NCBI GenBank assembly: GCA_013399895.1
Contig: VXBA01001600.1
Location: forward strand, 387,891-451,890
Length of the DNA: 64,000 nt
Reading direction: 5' to 3'
Source: Serilophus lunatus
Lineage: Eukaryota > Chordata > Aves > Passeriformes > Eurylaimidae
The position numbers were made by a program, and so were the translations under genes. Positions 26,713 through 39,627 of this stretch are shown piece by piece (positions within the stretch are counted from its first letter, which is position 1; each line of letters starts with the position of its first letter). The notes under the pieces were generated by a model that was not told the origin of the DNA, did no database searches, and saw only the letters and a list, made by a program, of their open reading frames with translations.

Positions 26713-29409
26713 ACCAGAATGAAATTTCTTCAAGGCCAAAACCTAACAAGTGAACATTTAACCCTGTGAAAAATTTTAATGACTGAGGCAAAGGGATTCT
26801 TTGATGGAAATATTGTCACAGGCTTAAATACATGTTGACCAGGAGCTGCAAGATAAAAATCCCTGCTTTTACTTTTAAGTAAAAGCTGCAAAGTGTTATT
26901 TGTGAAATTGATTTCTTAACCTGTCCTTCTCAGTAATTGCACTCAAAATTGACTTCCACATTAAAAATTAATTAACAGGACCTTAAGCAATGAAAAAAAC
27001 AGGACAACAGAAGTACGGTCTTATGGCTGTTACACTAAAGATATAAACAAAGTGTAACAAACTCAAGCATTTATGTGCACTATTTAATTTTGTAATCACT
27101 ATCCAGTGTTATTTGCCTTTAAAGAAAAAAGTAACTACAAACACGTGTAGCACATTAAGTCAATGACATTCCTAAAATATTTTCTATGCATTCTGAAGGC
27201 ACCAGAAAACATACAGCTGTATGCTGTCTTGCTCACACAGGACAATGAATAGAATTTTCCTGATCCATCCCAAAGTTAACTTGCTTTATTCCAGAAGACT
27301 ACAAATACAGGAATACAATTCTCTTGTAGTTTAGATATGAGTGCATTTTTGCAAAACATATTTGTACAAATATTAGCAAAAGTTATTTTAAAATTAAAAG
27401 ACAACAATAGGAAAGGAAAGGTAAAGTTCTAAATGGTACTTTGATACCAGAGAAAAACAACGTTAATACATGTAGCAATAAAATATTCTGAACTCAGTTT
27501 ACAAGTCCTGGAATGACTACTAGGCTGCAGAAACTGTAATGGTTTTCTTGGGAGAACACTGGCAAAAGGTCATAAGTCCATTGCTTGCTTGCTGCAAGAA
27601 AAGTACAATTACTTCATAACAATGCTGGATCTACAGATTTAAATACTAGAGTCAAACCTAAGAATATTAAAATTTAATACCAACATAGGTGCAGAAATGC
27701 ATATGGATTTGGTTTTTTTTCATCAGCATCTTGTGAACCTTGATCTAGGTTAACCTCTAAATAGCAAGCACTGGAATGAAACTTACGGAAACCAACTCCT
27801 TGGCTGTTTCCTGAAACACCTGCAGCTTTAAGCCCACAAAGAAGTCTGACCTTTAACAACCCACTCTTATTAGCATAGTCCTACTTTTAGGGTCAAATAC
27901 ATTATTATCAACATCTGTTAGTGGAAATTAATTCCAAAGAGATTAGCCAACACCTGGGGCATCTTTTCTGTCAACTTTTTCCCTTATAAACATTTTACAC
28001 ATTAGGAGTGCATGAAAGCTTAGTGATATAACATCCCAGTGACAGCTTACTGTAAGTGGAATAACTGAGTTTTCCTTATAATAATGTTTTCAGTGCCAGC
28101 CAGTGAGCTAATGGGAAGACTGAAAGGTTTCCTGAGAATGAAAGACTCACATCACCATTATTACAGTAGACAGCTTTGCTATAAATCCAAAGCTTTGAAG
28201 TTCTCACTGTAAAACATCTGCCCTTAATTCAGCAGTTAAAAATCCTTTGACTCTACACACAAACATCTCAGTCAACCTTGTCAAGTTACCTACATTTTGA
28301 CACTCTATAGAGTGTAATAAAGATTTCCAAGCCTGCCCTGTAATACAATCTGAACTGTTGGCTGCCACAATTGACCTCACATGCCATGTCTTTCTGATCT
28401 CCGCTGCTAACAATACTTTGTCAATAGATTTCATGATGTGTAATGTATCAAGAAGAGCCAACGCATGTGTTGTTCAGTTGATAGATTTCCTTGCAAAGCT
28501 CTATAGTATGTATATTACACAGACAGGTCCAACAGTGCCGGCCCTTCTAACACCGTTAGGTGCACTAGTTGCTTTGTAAGTTTGCTTCAGTGTTCAGTTT
28601 TAAAACTAATTGATTCAACTTGCTTTTGGAAAGGAGTTTGATTGGGGAAAAAAACAAAACAGAAAAAAGAAAAAGAGGGGGGAGAAGTCCCTAAAACTGA
28701 TCATTGTTGTTTCCTGCCTGTCCATACATAGATCACAAATCTTTGACAGCTGGAGACGTTGGCTTCATATATCCCTGGCTAGAATCTTTGGTGGTTTAAC
28801 TATAGTATTAATGTTAAATCACCGACAGTCATGTGGCAAACTGTGAAATCCACTATGTGCTACACTGTAGCACTTGCATATGTGTAAGAAAATGTTCCAG
28901 TATGATTTCCAGACCACAAATATTGAATTTCAAGAGATAGTGAGTGTTTGCAGCATAGAAACATGTGTGTGCCCTACCCATATATCTATCAAATGCATGG
29001 AAATTCTGTTTCATTTAAACAAATACGTTCACCTAATCCTGTTATTAATGGAAAAAAAATCTTCCAATCTATTTTATAATTTTTTGATTATATTCGGTAT
29101 TAAATCTGCGTACATAGTAAACCACAAGATCTCAACAAAATATTAACATCAGTGATCACAGTCTGAGACACTCAAGTCAGAAAGTTAATACATTGAACCT
29201 ACCTAGTCTACAGTGTGTTACACAATTTATTTCTTGCCAATTTTCTGATATAATCTATCAAAGGCAAACAGTTCTGAGAAACTGACGAATGATGCTTTAG
29301 TTTAAAATGGTAGCTTTTTCATAAGTACCTACCTAAGTATTGATATGACTGACCAATATTATTATGACTTGTTGAAAAACAGAGGTTGATCTTATTTTAA
29401 ACTAAAGAT
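26713..29409. other. Intronic sequence, no recognised element
   Basis: AT-rich. Open frames at 28204-28461 (minus), 28358-28846 (plus) and 28874-29146 (plus) are chance-like, with no family resemblance. An A/G-rich tract lies near 28648-28686. Confidence 0.5.
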
Positions 29410-29853
29410 ATTGGAGAGTGGCCAATGGAGGACAATGAAGATGGCGAAGGGCCTTGAGGGGAAGCTATATGAGTGACCTCAGTTACTTTGTTCAGCATGG
29501 AGGATACAGAGGGGAGACCTCATTGCAGTTACAACTTCCTTGGGAGGGGAAGAGGAGGGGCAGGCACTGATCTCTGCTCTCTGACCAGTGACAGAACCCA
29601 AGGGAATGGCCTGAAGTTGTGTCAGGGGAGGTTTAGGACGGTTATCAGAAAAAGGTTCTTTGCCCAGAGGATGGTTTGGCACTGGGACAGGTTTCCCAGG
29701 GTAGTGGGCACAGCACCAAGCCTGACAGAGCTCAAGAGGCATTTGGATGACACTCTATGGCACACGGTGGGATTCATGGGGATGACCCTGTGCAGGCTTA
29801 AGAATTGGACTCAGTGATCCTTGTGGGTCCCTTGTAACTCAGAATATTCTGTA
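29410..29853 (+). mobile_element. CR1 LINE 3' fragment, CR1-F/B-like
   Basis: It follows the last part of CR1 ORF2 and the 3' UTR. A stretch equivalent to the conserved block before GRFR is at about 29600-29640, then WHWDRFP and PSLTELKRHLDD-like coding. The 3' UTR (GGACTCAGTGATCC followed by GTGGGTCCC) ends near ATATTCTGT at 29845-29853. A frame of about 100 codons is still open from 29500 to 29817. The 5' truncation is typical of CR1. It lies antisense to KCNMA1. Confidence 0.92.
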
Positions 29854-30358
29854 AACTACATACACTTAACATGGAAATGTAAACTTTGCATGGCACTGCA
29901 CTACACTGAAAGAACAAGACTTAAGGAAATGATTGCTATGTTGAAGAATGATTCATTAATGCGTAGTTTAAGGGATTCATATTTCCATCGGTGTTGCTTA
30001 AAGCAGTAGAGCAAGAACAAAAACTGTGAGAAAATACAGATTTTTTTACATATTGGACAAATTTGTAGAACTCAATAGGCCAATTAACCTGTAAGTTACA
30101 TCAAGGGATAAAGCACATTCTTTGCTTAAAAAAAAAAGAAAAAAAAGAAAAAAACAAAGAGAATTGTTACAAATTGACATTTTCAAATAGGGGTAAAAAA
30201 ACCTCCAAAAACCTCCCAAACCTAGGCGGGTCACAGAGAATGAAAAAAAAAAAGAGAGAACATGCCTTCAAGACAACGTAGAGGAGATCCGTATTTGGCT
30301 AAACACATTTTGGAAGCCATTTTGTGACCTCTTCTATGCTAATCGAGAAATACCAGTG
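29854..30358. other. Spacer with A-rich tracts between CR1 copies
   Basis: Two purine runs, 30128-30163 (A with interspersed G) and about 30243-30260. Nothing else was recognised. Confidence 0.6.
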
Positions 30359-30482
30359 CTTCTAAGGAAAACAGCCACCTCTACCTCCCTGGGCAGCCCA
30401 TTCCAATGGCAAATCACTCTTTCTTTGATGAATTTTTTTCCGTATGTCCAGCCTAAACTTACCCTGGCACAGCTTCAGACAG
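30359..30482 (-). mobile_element. CR1 LINE, minus-strand copy, 3'-side piece (split by a nested CR1)
   Basis: On the minus strand it reads from GTCTGAAGCTGTGCC through the GRFRLDIRKK-like coding and ATTGGAATGGGC (the WNGLP-like part), ending near 30359 without the terminal octamer repeat. It continues the element whose upstream piece is at 30994-31207. The consensus order is restored if the plus-strand CR1 between them is ignored. Confidence 0.85.
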
Positions 30483-30875
30483 TTTAAGAAAGATACCGAG
30501 TTGCTGGAACGTGTCCAGAGAAGGGCATCGAGGATGGTGAAGGGGCTGGAGCACAAGCCCTATGAGGGACGGCTGAGGGAGCTGGGATTGTTCAGCCCGG
30601 AGAAGAGGAGGCTCAGGGGTGACCTTATTGCTGTCTATAACTACCTGAAAGGAGGCTGTAGTCAGGCGGGGGTCGGTCTCTTCTCTCAGGCTCCCAGTGA
30701 CAGAATGAGAGGACACAGGCTGCATCGGGGGAGGTTTAGGTTGGATATCAGGAGAAACTTTTTCATAGTGAGAGTGATCCCCCACTGGAATGGGCTTCCC
30801 AGGGAGGTGGTAGAGTCACCGTCCCTGGATGTGTTTAAAGATAGGTTAGATGATGAACTTAGTGGTATGGTTTAG
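30483..30875 (+). pseudogene. CR1 ORF2 C-terminal remnant with open frame
   Basis: About 130 codons are uninterrupted from the point of 5' truncation to the natural stop. It covers only the region C-terminal to the reverse-transcriptase catalytic motifs, so no activity is possible. The open frame suggests this copy is younger than the other CR1 copies in the window. Confidence 0.85.
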
Positions 30876-30993
30876 ATGGTTTACATGGTATAGATGTTAG
30901 ACTGATGTTGGATAGGTTGTTAACCTAGGTAAAGGTTGGACTTGATGATCTCTATAGTCTTTAACAACCTTATTAATTCAGTGTAATTCTGTG
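30483..30993 (+). mobile_element. CR1 LINE, plus-strand copy nested inside an older CR1
   Basis: It starts in the FKKDTELLERVQRR-like part of ORF2, runs through the KGLEHKPYEGRLRELGLFSP and YNYLKGGCSQAGVGLFSQAP blocks, and keeps its frame to TAG at 30873-30875. A 3' UTR with GGACTTGATGATC follows, and a degenerate terminal repeat ending AATTCTGTG at 30993. It is 5'-truncated. Flanks on both sides belong to one minus-strand CR1, so this copy inserted later. No clear target-site duplication is visible, as is usual for CR1. Confidence 0.9.
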
Positions 30994-31207
30994 TCCTCTC
31001 GTTCCGTCACTGGTTGCCTGAAAGAAGAGACCGACCCCCACCTGGCTACAACCTCCTTTCAGGTAGTTGTAATGAGTGGTAAGATCTCCCCTGAGCCTCA
31101 TCTTCTCCAGGCTAAACAACCCCAGCTCCCCCAGCTGCTCTTCATAGGGCTTGTGTCCCATATCCTTCACCAGCCTTGCTGCCCTTCCCTGGACACATCA
31201 GAACACT
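30994..31207 (-). mobile_element. CR1 LINE, minus-strand copy, 5'-side piece (split by a nested CR1)
   Basis: On the minus strand it starts near TGTCCAGGGAAGGGCA, runs through the EQLGELGLFSLEKMRLRGDL and YNYLKGGCSQVGVGLFFQAT blocks and ends GACGGAACGAGAGGACAC at the junction. It joins in consensus order to 30359-30482. Confidence 0.88.
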
Positions 31208-32616
31208 TAAAAATACACAGCCTGTAAAATAGCATTAAAAATACAAAGAACTCCTCTTAATACTTTAACCATGCAGTATCATGTTCTCAGTATGAATCTG
31301 TTCATTAAATACATACATATTTTCCTATGCTGACAGTGCTTTAAAAACTCTTGTAAAAAGCACCTAAGTATAGCAGATTAGATTCTCAACTATACTGTTA
31401 CACTGCTTCTGTTAGGGAGGGACAAAATGTACCACGATGAACGTAAAGGTCTAAGAGCTCTGAAGAATTTCGTTTCTATTCTTGTTACTCATGACATGAA
31501 TTGCATCTGTCAAAGTGATTATATGTTTTTACTGAATAGCTTTAAAGCAGGAATTTCACACATGGTGTTAGAATCTACTTAAGGTTCCCATTCTTCTTGC
31601 AAGTGATCACATCAGAGCTTTTGTCTATAACCAAGTTTCACTACTCTGAATTGGTAAATATTCTCCAATATTAAAAAAGCTTAATAGAACTAATTTAATT
31701 ACTCATGCATGGATACATTCTAGACACCAAACAAACATATTTTGATTTCTTCAAAGATTTCTTCACAAACCTCCAGACAGCTTCAAAACTTCCTTCAGGA
31801 GGGAAGTGGTTGGGAACAGTAGGAAATGCTGAGAAAACCAAAAGAAATGTCAGAGCATAAGATCAGGGAAGCAATACAGGAAAAACCATCTGGAAATGGA
31901 AACTGTTAATTGGAAAACACTCAGAAGTGTTGTACATTTTGGGCCATTTAACATCCACCCTTGTTCACTACAGCCTGCTTCTCTTACAACATACTCTGAT
32001 TTAGGAACAAGGACAAGGTTTTCATCCAATTCCTCCACTCTTTTTACCCTTTTTCCTGTTACAAAAGATATAGCCCAAGATAATAACCGAGATGTGAAAA
32101 ATCCATAAGAAAAATAATGCATTTCTCTAAGAGACATTTTTCCCCCCTCTCTTGTATCCTAATAGTAATTTTTTTGTAATATTAATGAAGAAAGAGAAAA
32201 TTATGCATTACTTATTATGGCGTTTTTGAAGGTGACTAGGCCTACCACATGAAAAAGAAATAGACTTAAAAAGGGATCTTCTTTTTAGGAAGATGCTACA
32301 TTTATTGAAATGAGAGAGCACAACTTAACAGTCTGAACCGGCAAACCCCCGAAAATTCTTGCAATAGCCTGACAGCCTAGGGAAAAAAAAACTACCATTA
32401 ACTTCAGTTGTTTTTTGACATAAAGCCTCAAAGGAAATTGAAGGTTAAGTACTGTCAATCTCATGTAAGACCAGAACTAAATCAACTTTTTTAATAACTC
32501 TCCATTCTCTTCACAAGCTGTCAGTTAATTCCTTTTCTACATCATGTTTTAAAAGGTCCAACCTTATACTCAATGCAAATTATCAACTAAGGAAGCTATC
32601 TATCAAGAACTTCTGC

Positions 32617-32642
32617 AGATTTTGTGCAAAGATTTTGTGCAA
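32617..32642. repeat. 13-bp perfect tandem duplication
   Basis: AGATTTTGTGCAA occurs twice without a spacer. Confidence 0.95.
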
Positions 32643-32772
32643 AACAAAGGAATCAATTCACTAAATAATTCTGCAAAACAGTTTATAACTATAATAGAAA
32701 TCCTAGTCTATACAGGTTACATTTCCCAATAGCCTGCATTTGGGGAGGTTTTGCATAATATTATGCATCGGG

Positions 32773-32773
32773 N
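32773..32773. other. Ambiguous base (N)
   Basis: The only unresolved base in the window. It follows GCATCGGG and marks a low-quality or polymorphic call, not an assembly gap. Confidence 0.99.
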
Positions 32774-34425
32774 GAAAAGAAGTCTTTTTTAAACGTGGAA
32801 TAAAATGTTTCTCTAGAATATCTACAGATCCTTATGTTCTGAACACTCCTAGCTTACAAAGACTGTAGATCACGGTCTCTCCTCTCCTTTTGGTATCTTC
32901 CTAGCACAATCTCTTTGCTTTGAGTTACCAGTGATCCAATTCCCACCTGATGCCAGGTTCCATTATTTTGGCTAGAGCACTCCACTAACTAAAGAGAAGC
33001 CATAATCACAGTTCTGGATCTGGATACTCCAAATCCATCAAGCACATGTATTGAGGTCTATGAAGATGACAAATTATTACTGCACTTTTTTAAGTATGTA
33101 CTCAACATTACATTTCTATAGCAGCAGCACACTGCGGTGCACCAAGTAGCACCAAGGGACTTGGTAACAACCCTGCGCAGTAAAAGAAAATTACCACAGC
33201 TCATTTATCAATGCTTACATAAACTCGGTAGGTCTGGCAAGATTCTTTTTGTCTTCTGATAGTACTACTAACATAGTTGAGTTTTGTGTAGTTTTGCTAT
33301 ACTGTAAATTCAGTTCAGGGGAGGATAACACCAAAGAGAATAATAAAAAGATTTTTACATCAAAAAATTATTAATTTCAGCTCTGTTTAAGATCACCTGA
33401 GTTAAGAAAATAAACAGCACAGATTTTTGCTATATTGGTCAATTGACTAGGAAGAATCAAAAATGCTGCTTTACATACTTAATCACTGTAACCTTAAGAA
33501 AATACTTTTAAAAAGGTTTCTAAACCCCTGCTGAGGTAAAGTATTGCTACAGCTTCTTGAAAAGCTCTTTCCTCTGCTCATAGAGCTTATAAAAACTAAT
33601 TGGGCTGCTAGATTGAGCCAAGTACTCTATTGCTTTAATGGATAGGACAGGTAGAGTGTGACTACAACATCAACAGTGTCTCTTGTAATGGAAGTCAAAG
33701 GATCCTAGAGAACTGTGGCACCTATAATAAATACTAGAATTGTATGACAGAAAGTATTTTTCATGGAAGGGCACAAATATATTTATCTAATGAACTCTAT
33801 ATATGAGAATGCCGAGCTGCCGTTGATTTCCTAATGAGTCGCAGTAACATTCAAGTTGTAGACAAAGAAGTGATGAGGAAGGGCTGCTATTCTTTTCTGG
33901 GGTGGTGCTAAGATGTTACAGCTTTCCCTTCTCACACTACTGGCAATACACAATTACTCTTCCTAAACTGTGATAAATATTGTATTATGCATCCTCTTTT
34001 AAAACACCTTTTCTTCTCTGACTTTGTGGTCAGGCTGTGGATCTGTGTATATTTTTCTGAATATAGCAGCTTGAATTTCCTCTTTTCCTGTCCCTGTTTA
34101 TGTGGGCCTCTGACAGCTTTGCATTTCTCATACAGAATGTGTTGCATCTATCACGATACTGTTGATCTTTCCACTCAATTTTCACCTCTCCTTACAATTA
34201 ATTTTCAGACATGTGGACTTAAAGAATTTATTTCTGTCTAGAATGTGCTTCTACATTACTTCCTTTGAACTAACTGTGAATTTTTGTTGGAGATTCCTTT
34301 ATGAATTACACCACCATCATGTAATGATTACATAGAGATTCCTTCCTCATGTTGTAGGAGATCTATTTCAGACTCCACAAGTTCATAAAGTCTCTCTTTG
34401 TCTTAACAGACATCAGCCTCCTGAA

Positions 34426-34461
34426 TAAGATTAAGGTAGAGTATAAGATTAAGGGAGAGTA
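34426..34461. repeat. 18-bp tandem duplication
   Basis: TAAGATTAAGGTAGAGTA is followed directly by a copy with one change (T to G at the twelfth base). Confidence 0.93.
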
Positions 34462-34980
34462 TATATCATTCCATTAGCATTTAATGTAAAAACCTACATC
34501 AGACATCGAGTAGGGGTTGGACAAGATCTGGCAGCTGGCATGAGTGGGAGTAAGTAGCCTAAGGACAGTGTGCGAAATGCAGCAATGAATGACACTTCCA
34601 TTTTTATCAGAAACCAAGTCTGGGTTTGCTAAAGAATCTGATCTGCTGCTTAAAATTTTATTTCTTACCTTCAATTCTTTCTTTTTGCTACTTTCAACAC
34701 TGATGTAAATTGAAATTCAGTACAAATGGGGCTTGCTAATATCTGGAAAAGGAGGGCAATTACCACCTTTACGTTTCATCATTCCTCCCCTTTTTGATTG
34801 AAGTCTGAATCTGATTTAGAACTGAGCAACTGAGCATCTTTGCTTTACTCATGTTCAGTGGTTACCTACAGAATGTGTAAGATCTTAACATCTACATTTG
34901 TATGTGTACACTCAAATCTAGAGAAAAGAGAATATGCATCATAAGCTGAAAAGCTCGGTTTAACATAAATCCCCAATGGA

Positions 34981-35020
34981 AAAAAAAAAAAACAAAAAAC
35001 AAAGAAAAAAAAACCCAAAA
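34981..35020. repeat. A-rich tract
   Basis: Runs of A broken by single C and G, ending AAACCCAAAA. No adjacent retrocopy was recognised. Confidence 0.85.
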
Positions 35021-37048
35021 TCACAAATATATTAATAGAGTCATTAATATATATTTTGAATTTCAAACAGTGATTACCTTAAGTAGAATAACATATATAG
35101 GCATTAAAGACTTATTCAATAAACTTGGTGCAAGGGAAAAAAATGACTACTAAGCAAAGATCTCTTTATGCAGTATATAGCACCAGAGCATCTAAGCTAC
35201 CAATAACTAACAACTCCTACTGATCTGAATAAAATCAGAACCACAAAACATTCCATTTTCATTACTTTAAAGAGTGTTTGAAGGTAAAATTTTTGGTTCT
35301 GTGTCTGTGATTAATACAGATAACTAATTAAGGGTATAATATTTTGCAATTCAAAACATTAACAGTTCTTTATGATAAGCAGATATCAAAATTATTTGCC
35401 CATTTCTACAAGGCCCTCCTTTAAAAAGACCTTTAGTTAATGTCTCTTAAAAACATAAAGAAACAAATACATCTGTGAAAAGCCTAAACATAAGTGAGTG
35501 CAGATTTTGATTTTGTACAGGTCAATCTTATCTGAACAACTTCCAGCTATAGCTGTTGTCTTCTCATTATCTTCTGAATGTAGCAGTCTCCTCAGCTGTT
35601 AAAATACATATTTCAGGACAGACTTGCTGCAATTCGAAACTGAAAGTAATTTTTCAGAATAAAAATCATTTATCAAAGGTATCCCATCTAAAATAACTCC
35701 ATTTTTATTACTGTTAGGAAAAGTGGTAAAAGACAGCGGGTAATCTGCAACATGACCACTGGGGGTCATTCATTTTACACAAATATGCAGGACAGTAAAG
35801 TACTTACTGGTTTTAGGTAAGAATAATATTTTAATATTGTATTTTAATATGATACATAACCTGTGTTCTCTAATTTTAAATGGTAAATGGGACAAACAAA
35901 TACTTTATTGTTCAAAAAGCTGGTCAGAATAAAATCAAGGAATAAAAAAAGAAGACATATTTAATATCTATAGAGGGGGGAAAAATAATAAATCCCCAGA
36001 TTTTCTATTACGTTTTTAAGAGGTCAAAGGGAAAATTGTAACTGCTTTGACATAGATTGTGAAAATTGAAGCACTGAGCTGTGATTTACCTTCTATGTTT
36101 TGCTTTTATCAAATCATTTACAGTTCTAAACACTACACAGAATTCTCACTGAAAACAGATATGAATGCTAATATTGACTGAAAAACAAACATTAGATTCA
36201 TGACATTGTGTGTGCTAAATAAAACCTAATACAATCCTTAGAAGTATAAATCCTATATACTTGATCATCAACTGTAAATATGACTTAAAAATAAAACAGT
36301 TGTTTAAAAATAAAATAAATGTGACGTGTTCACCAAAGGTCAAAAAATTTGAAACTAAGAAAATAAATATTAGGTATTTGCATCTACCATCCAATATTTT
36401 TAGAACTTCAGGAAGTAGTTCATTTTATGTTACATATAAGCTTTATTTGTATACGTATTTACATGTATTCAGTTAAGAAAATCAAGCACACTAAACTTTC
36501 TGGGTTTTTTCAGCAAGGAATTGTCAGTCGTAAACTTACAATGAACAACATCAATTTCATTTTCCAAGTGAAACACTAAATGTAGTTATTTACCTACTTT
36601 TCAAACTATGTCTGTATATGCAAACAGATCACTAGATTAAATATTAAAATTTAAAACTTTAAAATTCTCTCCAGCATAATAGCCACACTAGATATTTTGG
36701 CTGCTAATTTCTGATCAAGAAATCATATGCGTACAGAAAGAGATCAGGCCTCCACTTCAGTTTATATTCTGACTCATTACTAGCTCAAATTCATTATTTT
36801 TCATTCTCTCCCAGACATATCTACTCTCTTTCCTATAGGCACACTCCTGTTACTATTAAGAGGACTTAAACAAATTCAGAATGAAGATAGTAATACACTC
36901 AAAAAAATGTCACCTCTATAAAATGATAGGGTTTATAAACTATTCTAACAGATTTACTCCCACATAAGCACAATAAACCTAATAAGCAGTGACACAAACT
37001 GAAACTCAAGCCCAATCAACTGTATACAACCCACAGCTTTAAGAGTAC

Positions 37049-37063
37049 TCCTCTCTCTCTCTC
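37049..37063. repeat. (CT)n microsatellite
   Basis: About seven CT units. On the minus (transcribed) strand it is GA. Confidence 0.8.
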
Positions 37064-39627
37064 AAAAATTATTTTTGCTGCAGATTCTTTTTTTTTTTTG
37101 AGTCATCTGCAAGCCCTGAAATCTCATCAGGCATTTTAGACTTGGCAAGATAACTTTTTCCTTTGCCAAAAGAGGAGGAAGTTCATGCAGAAATACAACC
37201 AGAAATCAAACGTGAATATTGTATAGTGTGAAGAATCACTCTCTGTCTTTCTTTACATCTCCCAGCATGCTCATTTTCACTGATTTTAGTCAATTGAGTT
37301 GCTCATTTTCACATTTTTTCAAAATCAGACATGAAGAATTTGCTGTGGTAGTCTGTCCATCAGTTGATGTAGCACATGTAGGTAGTTTCTTAATTTCTGA
37401 AAAAGAATTCATCATGAATATAAGGTGCTGGAGATAACTTGTAAACCCTTCATTTTCATTGATAGTACAAGAACACCTACTTGCCATTGATACTACACAT
37501 GTCTGTCAACAAGATATAAAAGCAAATATATAAGCCATATGGGATAGATAAGAGTTCGATGAGATTCTTATTCATGCTTCTCATCAATGACCATCACGTA
37601 ATTACATCTGTGTTGAGAGCAAATCTATTGTAGATTACTTACTTGAATTTTGATTTGACCTAAATTAATTTTACAAGGGACATGTGCCTGACATTGCTGG
37701 ACACTGGAAAATTTAAGACCTTTGTTTAAAAAACAAAACCAAAAAAAACCCAAGTAGCTATTATTCACTTCCCAAAAACCAAAAAGCTTGGGTTAATCAA
37801 GGTCACAGACTTATGCGACTAATTTTAAAGTATCATGTGAGGCAGAAAGTAGAGGATGACTAAAAAAATAATAAAATCTGAGAAGGAGAAAACAAACTCC
37901 TATTTTTCACCAGGAAATACAGAGTGCAACCAAACGGTTAACTAAAGAGAAAGAAGGGAGACACAGTGCAACATCTGTTAGGGACCAAAAACATCTCAGT
38001 GTTTCAAGAAATGTATTTTTCTCACAGACATTTCTCATAAGCCAGTCTTCAAGAAATCAGAAAAATCATTTTTTCTGACATCCTTCCTACTTAATCCTTA
38101 TTCTTTGTAATTGTCTTTTTCTCATGTGACAATATAGCACTAGCACTAACTAGTGCCAGACAGTGCTGTGTTGTCACATACTACTTGCAGTAAGATCTAA
38201 AATAGTTTTACACTTCCTTTGTATCAATTGTTTTGGGAACTGAAATCAAGCAAAGTTCCGTATCACTGCAAAAAAAGACAAAAAAAAATTAAAAAAGGAA
38301 GCAATAATGGATATTCATACAGAGTCACAAGGAGGAATATAAAATAGACTCCCTGAAGTTCTCTGGGAAGTCCCAGTCTTACTAATGCCTGAGTAATCAC
38401 AGGAAGGGAACTTTGGTTTCACTGACTCACATCAAGATCTTCCAGGGATTTTTTTTTCTTTTCTTTTGTTGCCATTTTTGATCTAATATTGTTAAAAAAC
38501 TACCCAAACACATTTATTTCTGTGCTGATATGAATTCATTTCCTAATTGCTGCATACCTTTTTCCATGTGTCTTTCATTCAGCAACATCAAACTATAGGA
38601 ATGAATAAGTCTCACTGTTAGCTTTCACTGCATTACAGAAGCTAAACCACAAAAAAATAGGTTTTCTCCTTTCAGACAAGTCATCACTGAATATAATATG
38701 GGATGTAGATCAGTGAATATAAACTGTATTGTTTGGAATATGTTTGCTGTGCAAGTCGGGGGTTTTTTCCTCTTATTTTTTTCCCCTTCCAAACAGTGTT
38801 GCTAAGAGACAGGGATGTGAACAGGGACAGGATATATTTTCCAGGACATAAATGGAAATGAGTCTATATTCCACTTAAACTATTGAATGCCTTAAGCAGG
38901 AGGGAGGTACTTGTTTCTGCCTTATGTCAACTTAATATTTTAAACAAAGTGTGCAAGATTAGCAGGCTTTGAAACAAAGTCAAAGGGGTTTTTTTAATGC
39001 AGCAATACACTTTTTAGGCAGGTACAGTAGCACTGAAACACACTAATAAAATGTAGATGGAATAAATATTCCTCAGTACACTAGAATATGCAATTATTCA
39101 GAAAAATTGATGCCATATGCACTTCTGTAATGGACTTAGACCCCAAAATTTTGATTTATTTATAAGACAAAGTGTACATTTGCTGTCTGTCTATAGTGTG
39201 TGATATTATTCTGCCCCTTTCTATTTACAGGCTCTTAGAAACAGTAACAAACTAATGCTACTGCTGTGAAAGTATCCAGAAGAAACAGAACACATTTCCT
39301 ATTCTATTTTTTAATTAATATTCACAGGAGTTGTGGAAAAAACTGGGAGTACAAAGCGAATATATAAGCCACTACAGCAAAGTACTGTCCTAGTCTCTGC
39401 ACACAGACAACTAGGATGAAATCAAGTTTTAATAACCCATTTTCAGAAAAGTTATTTCCACATAGACACACAAAAATAATAGTATTTATATATACTGTAT
39501 AATATAGTATTGTGCAATATGTGCTAACCCACACATACAATATGTCAGCATGCATATATAGCTATCACTAAAAACAGATTTCACCAGTTGGAAAGAAATT
39601 AAATTCTGGGCTTCACTTCAAATAAAA

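Larger units (their letters stand above)
31208..39627. other. Intronic sequence, 8.4 kb, no recognised transposon
   Basis: AT-rich. It contains one ambiguous base (32773), two short tandem duplications (32617-32642 and 34426-34461), an A-rich tract (34981-35020) and a (CT)n tract (37049-37063). No exon-like or transposon-like sequence was recognised. A minus-strand frame of about 95 codons (31850-32137) is not conserved-looking. Confidence 0.5.

Noticed and set aside
26133..26769. Overlapping 80-130-codon frames on both strands in the GC-rich block
   Set aside because: High G+C removes stop codons in all frames. Pro/Gly/Arg-rich translations on both strands indicate composition, not coding.
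29473..31227. Open frames of 62-143 codons around 29.5-31.2 kb as host genes
   Set aside because: Those over CR1 sequence are CR1 ORF2 tails or their antisense shadows; the frame at 29821-30009 and the minus-strand frame at 30046-30234 lie in spacer sequence and look like chance.
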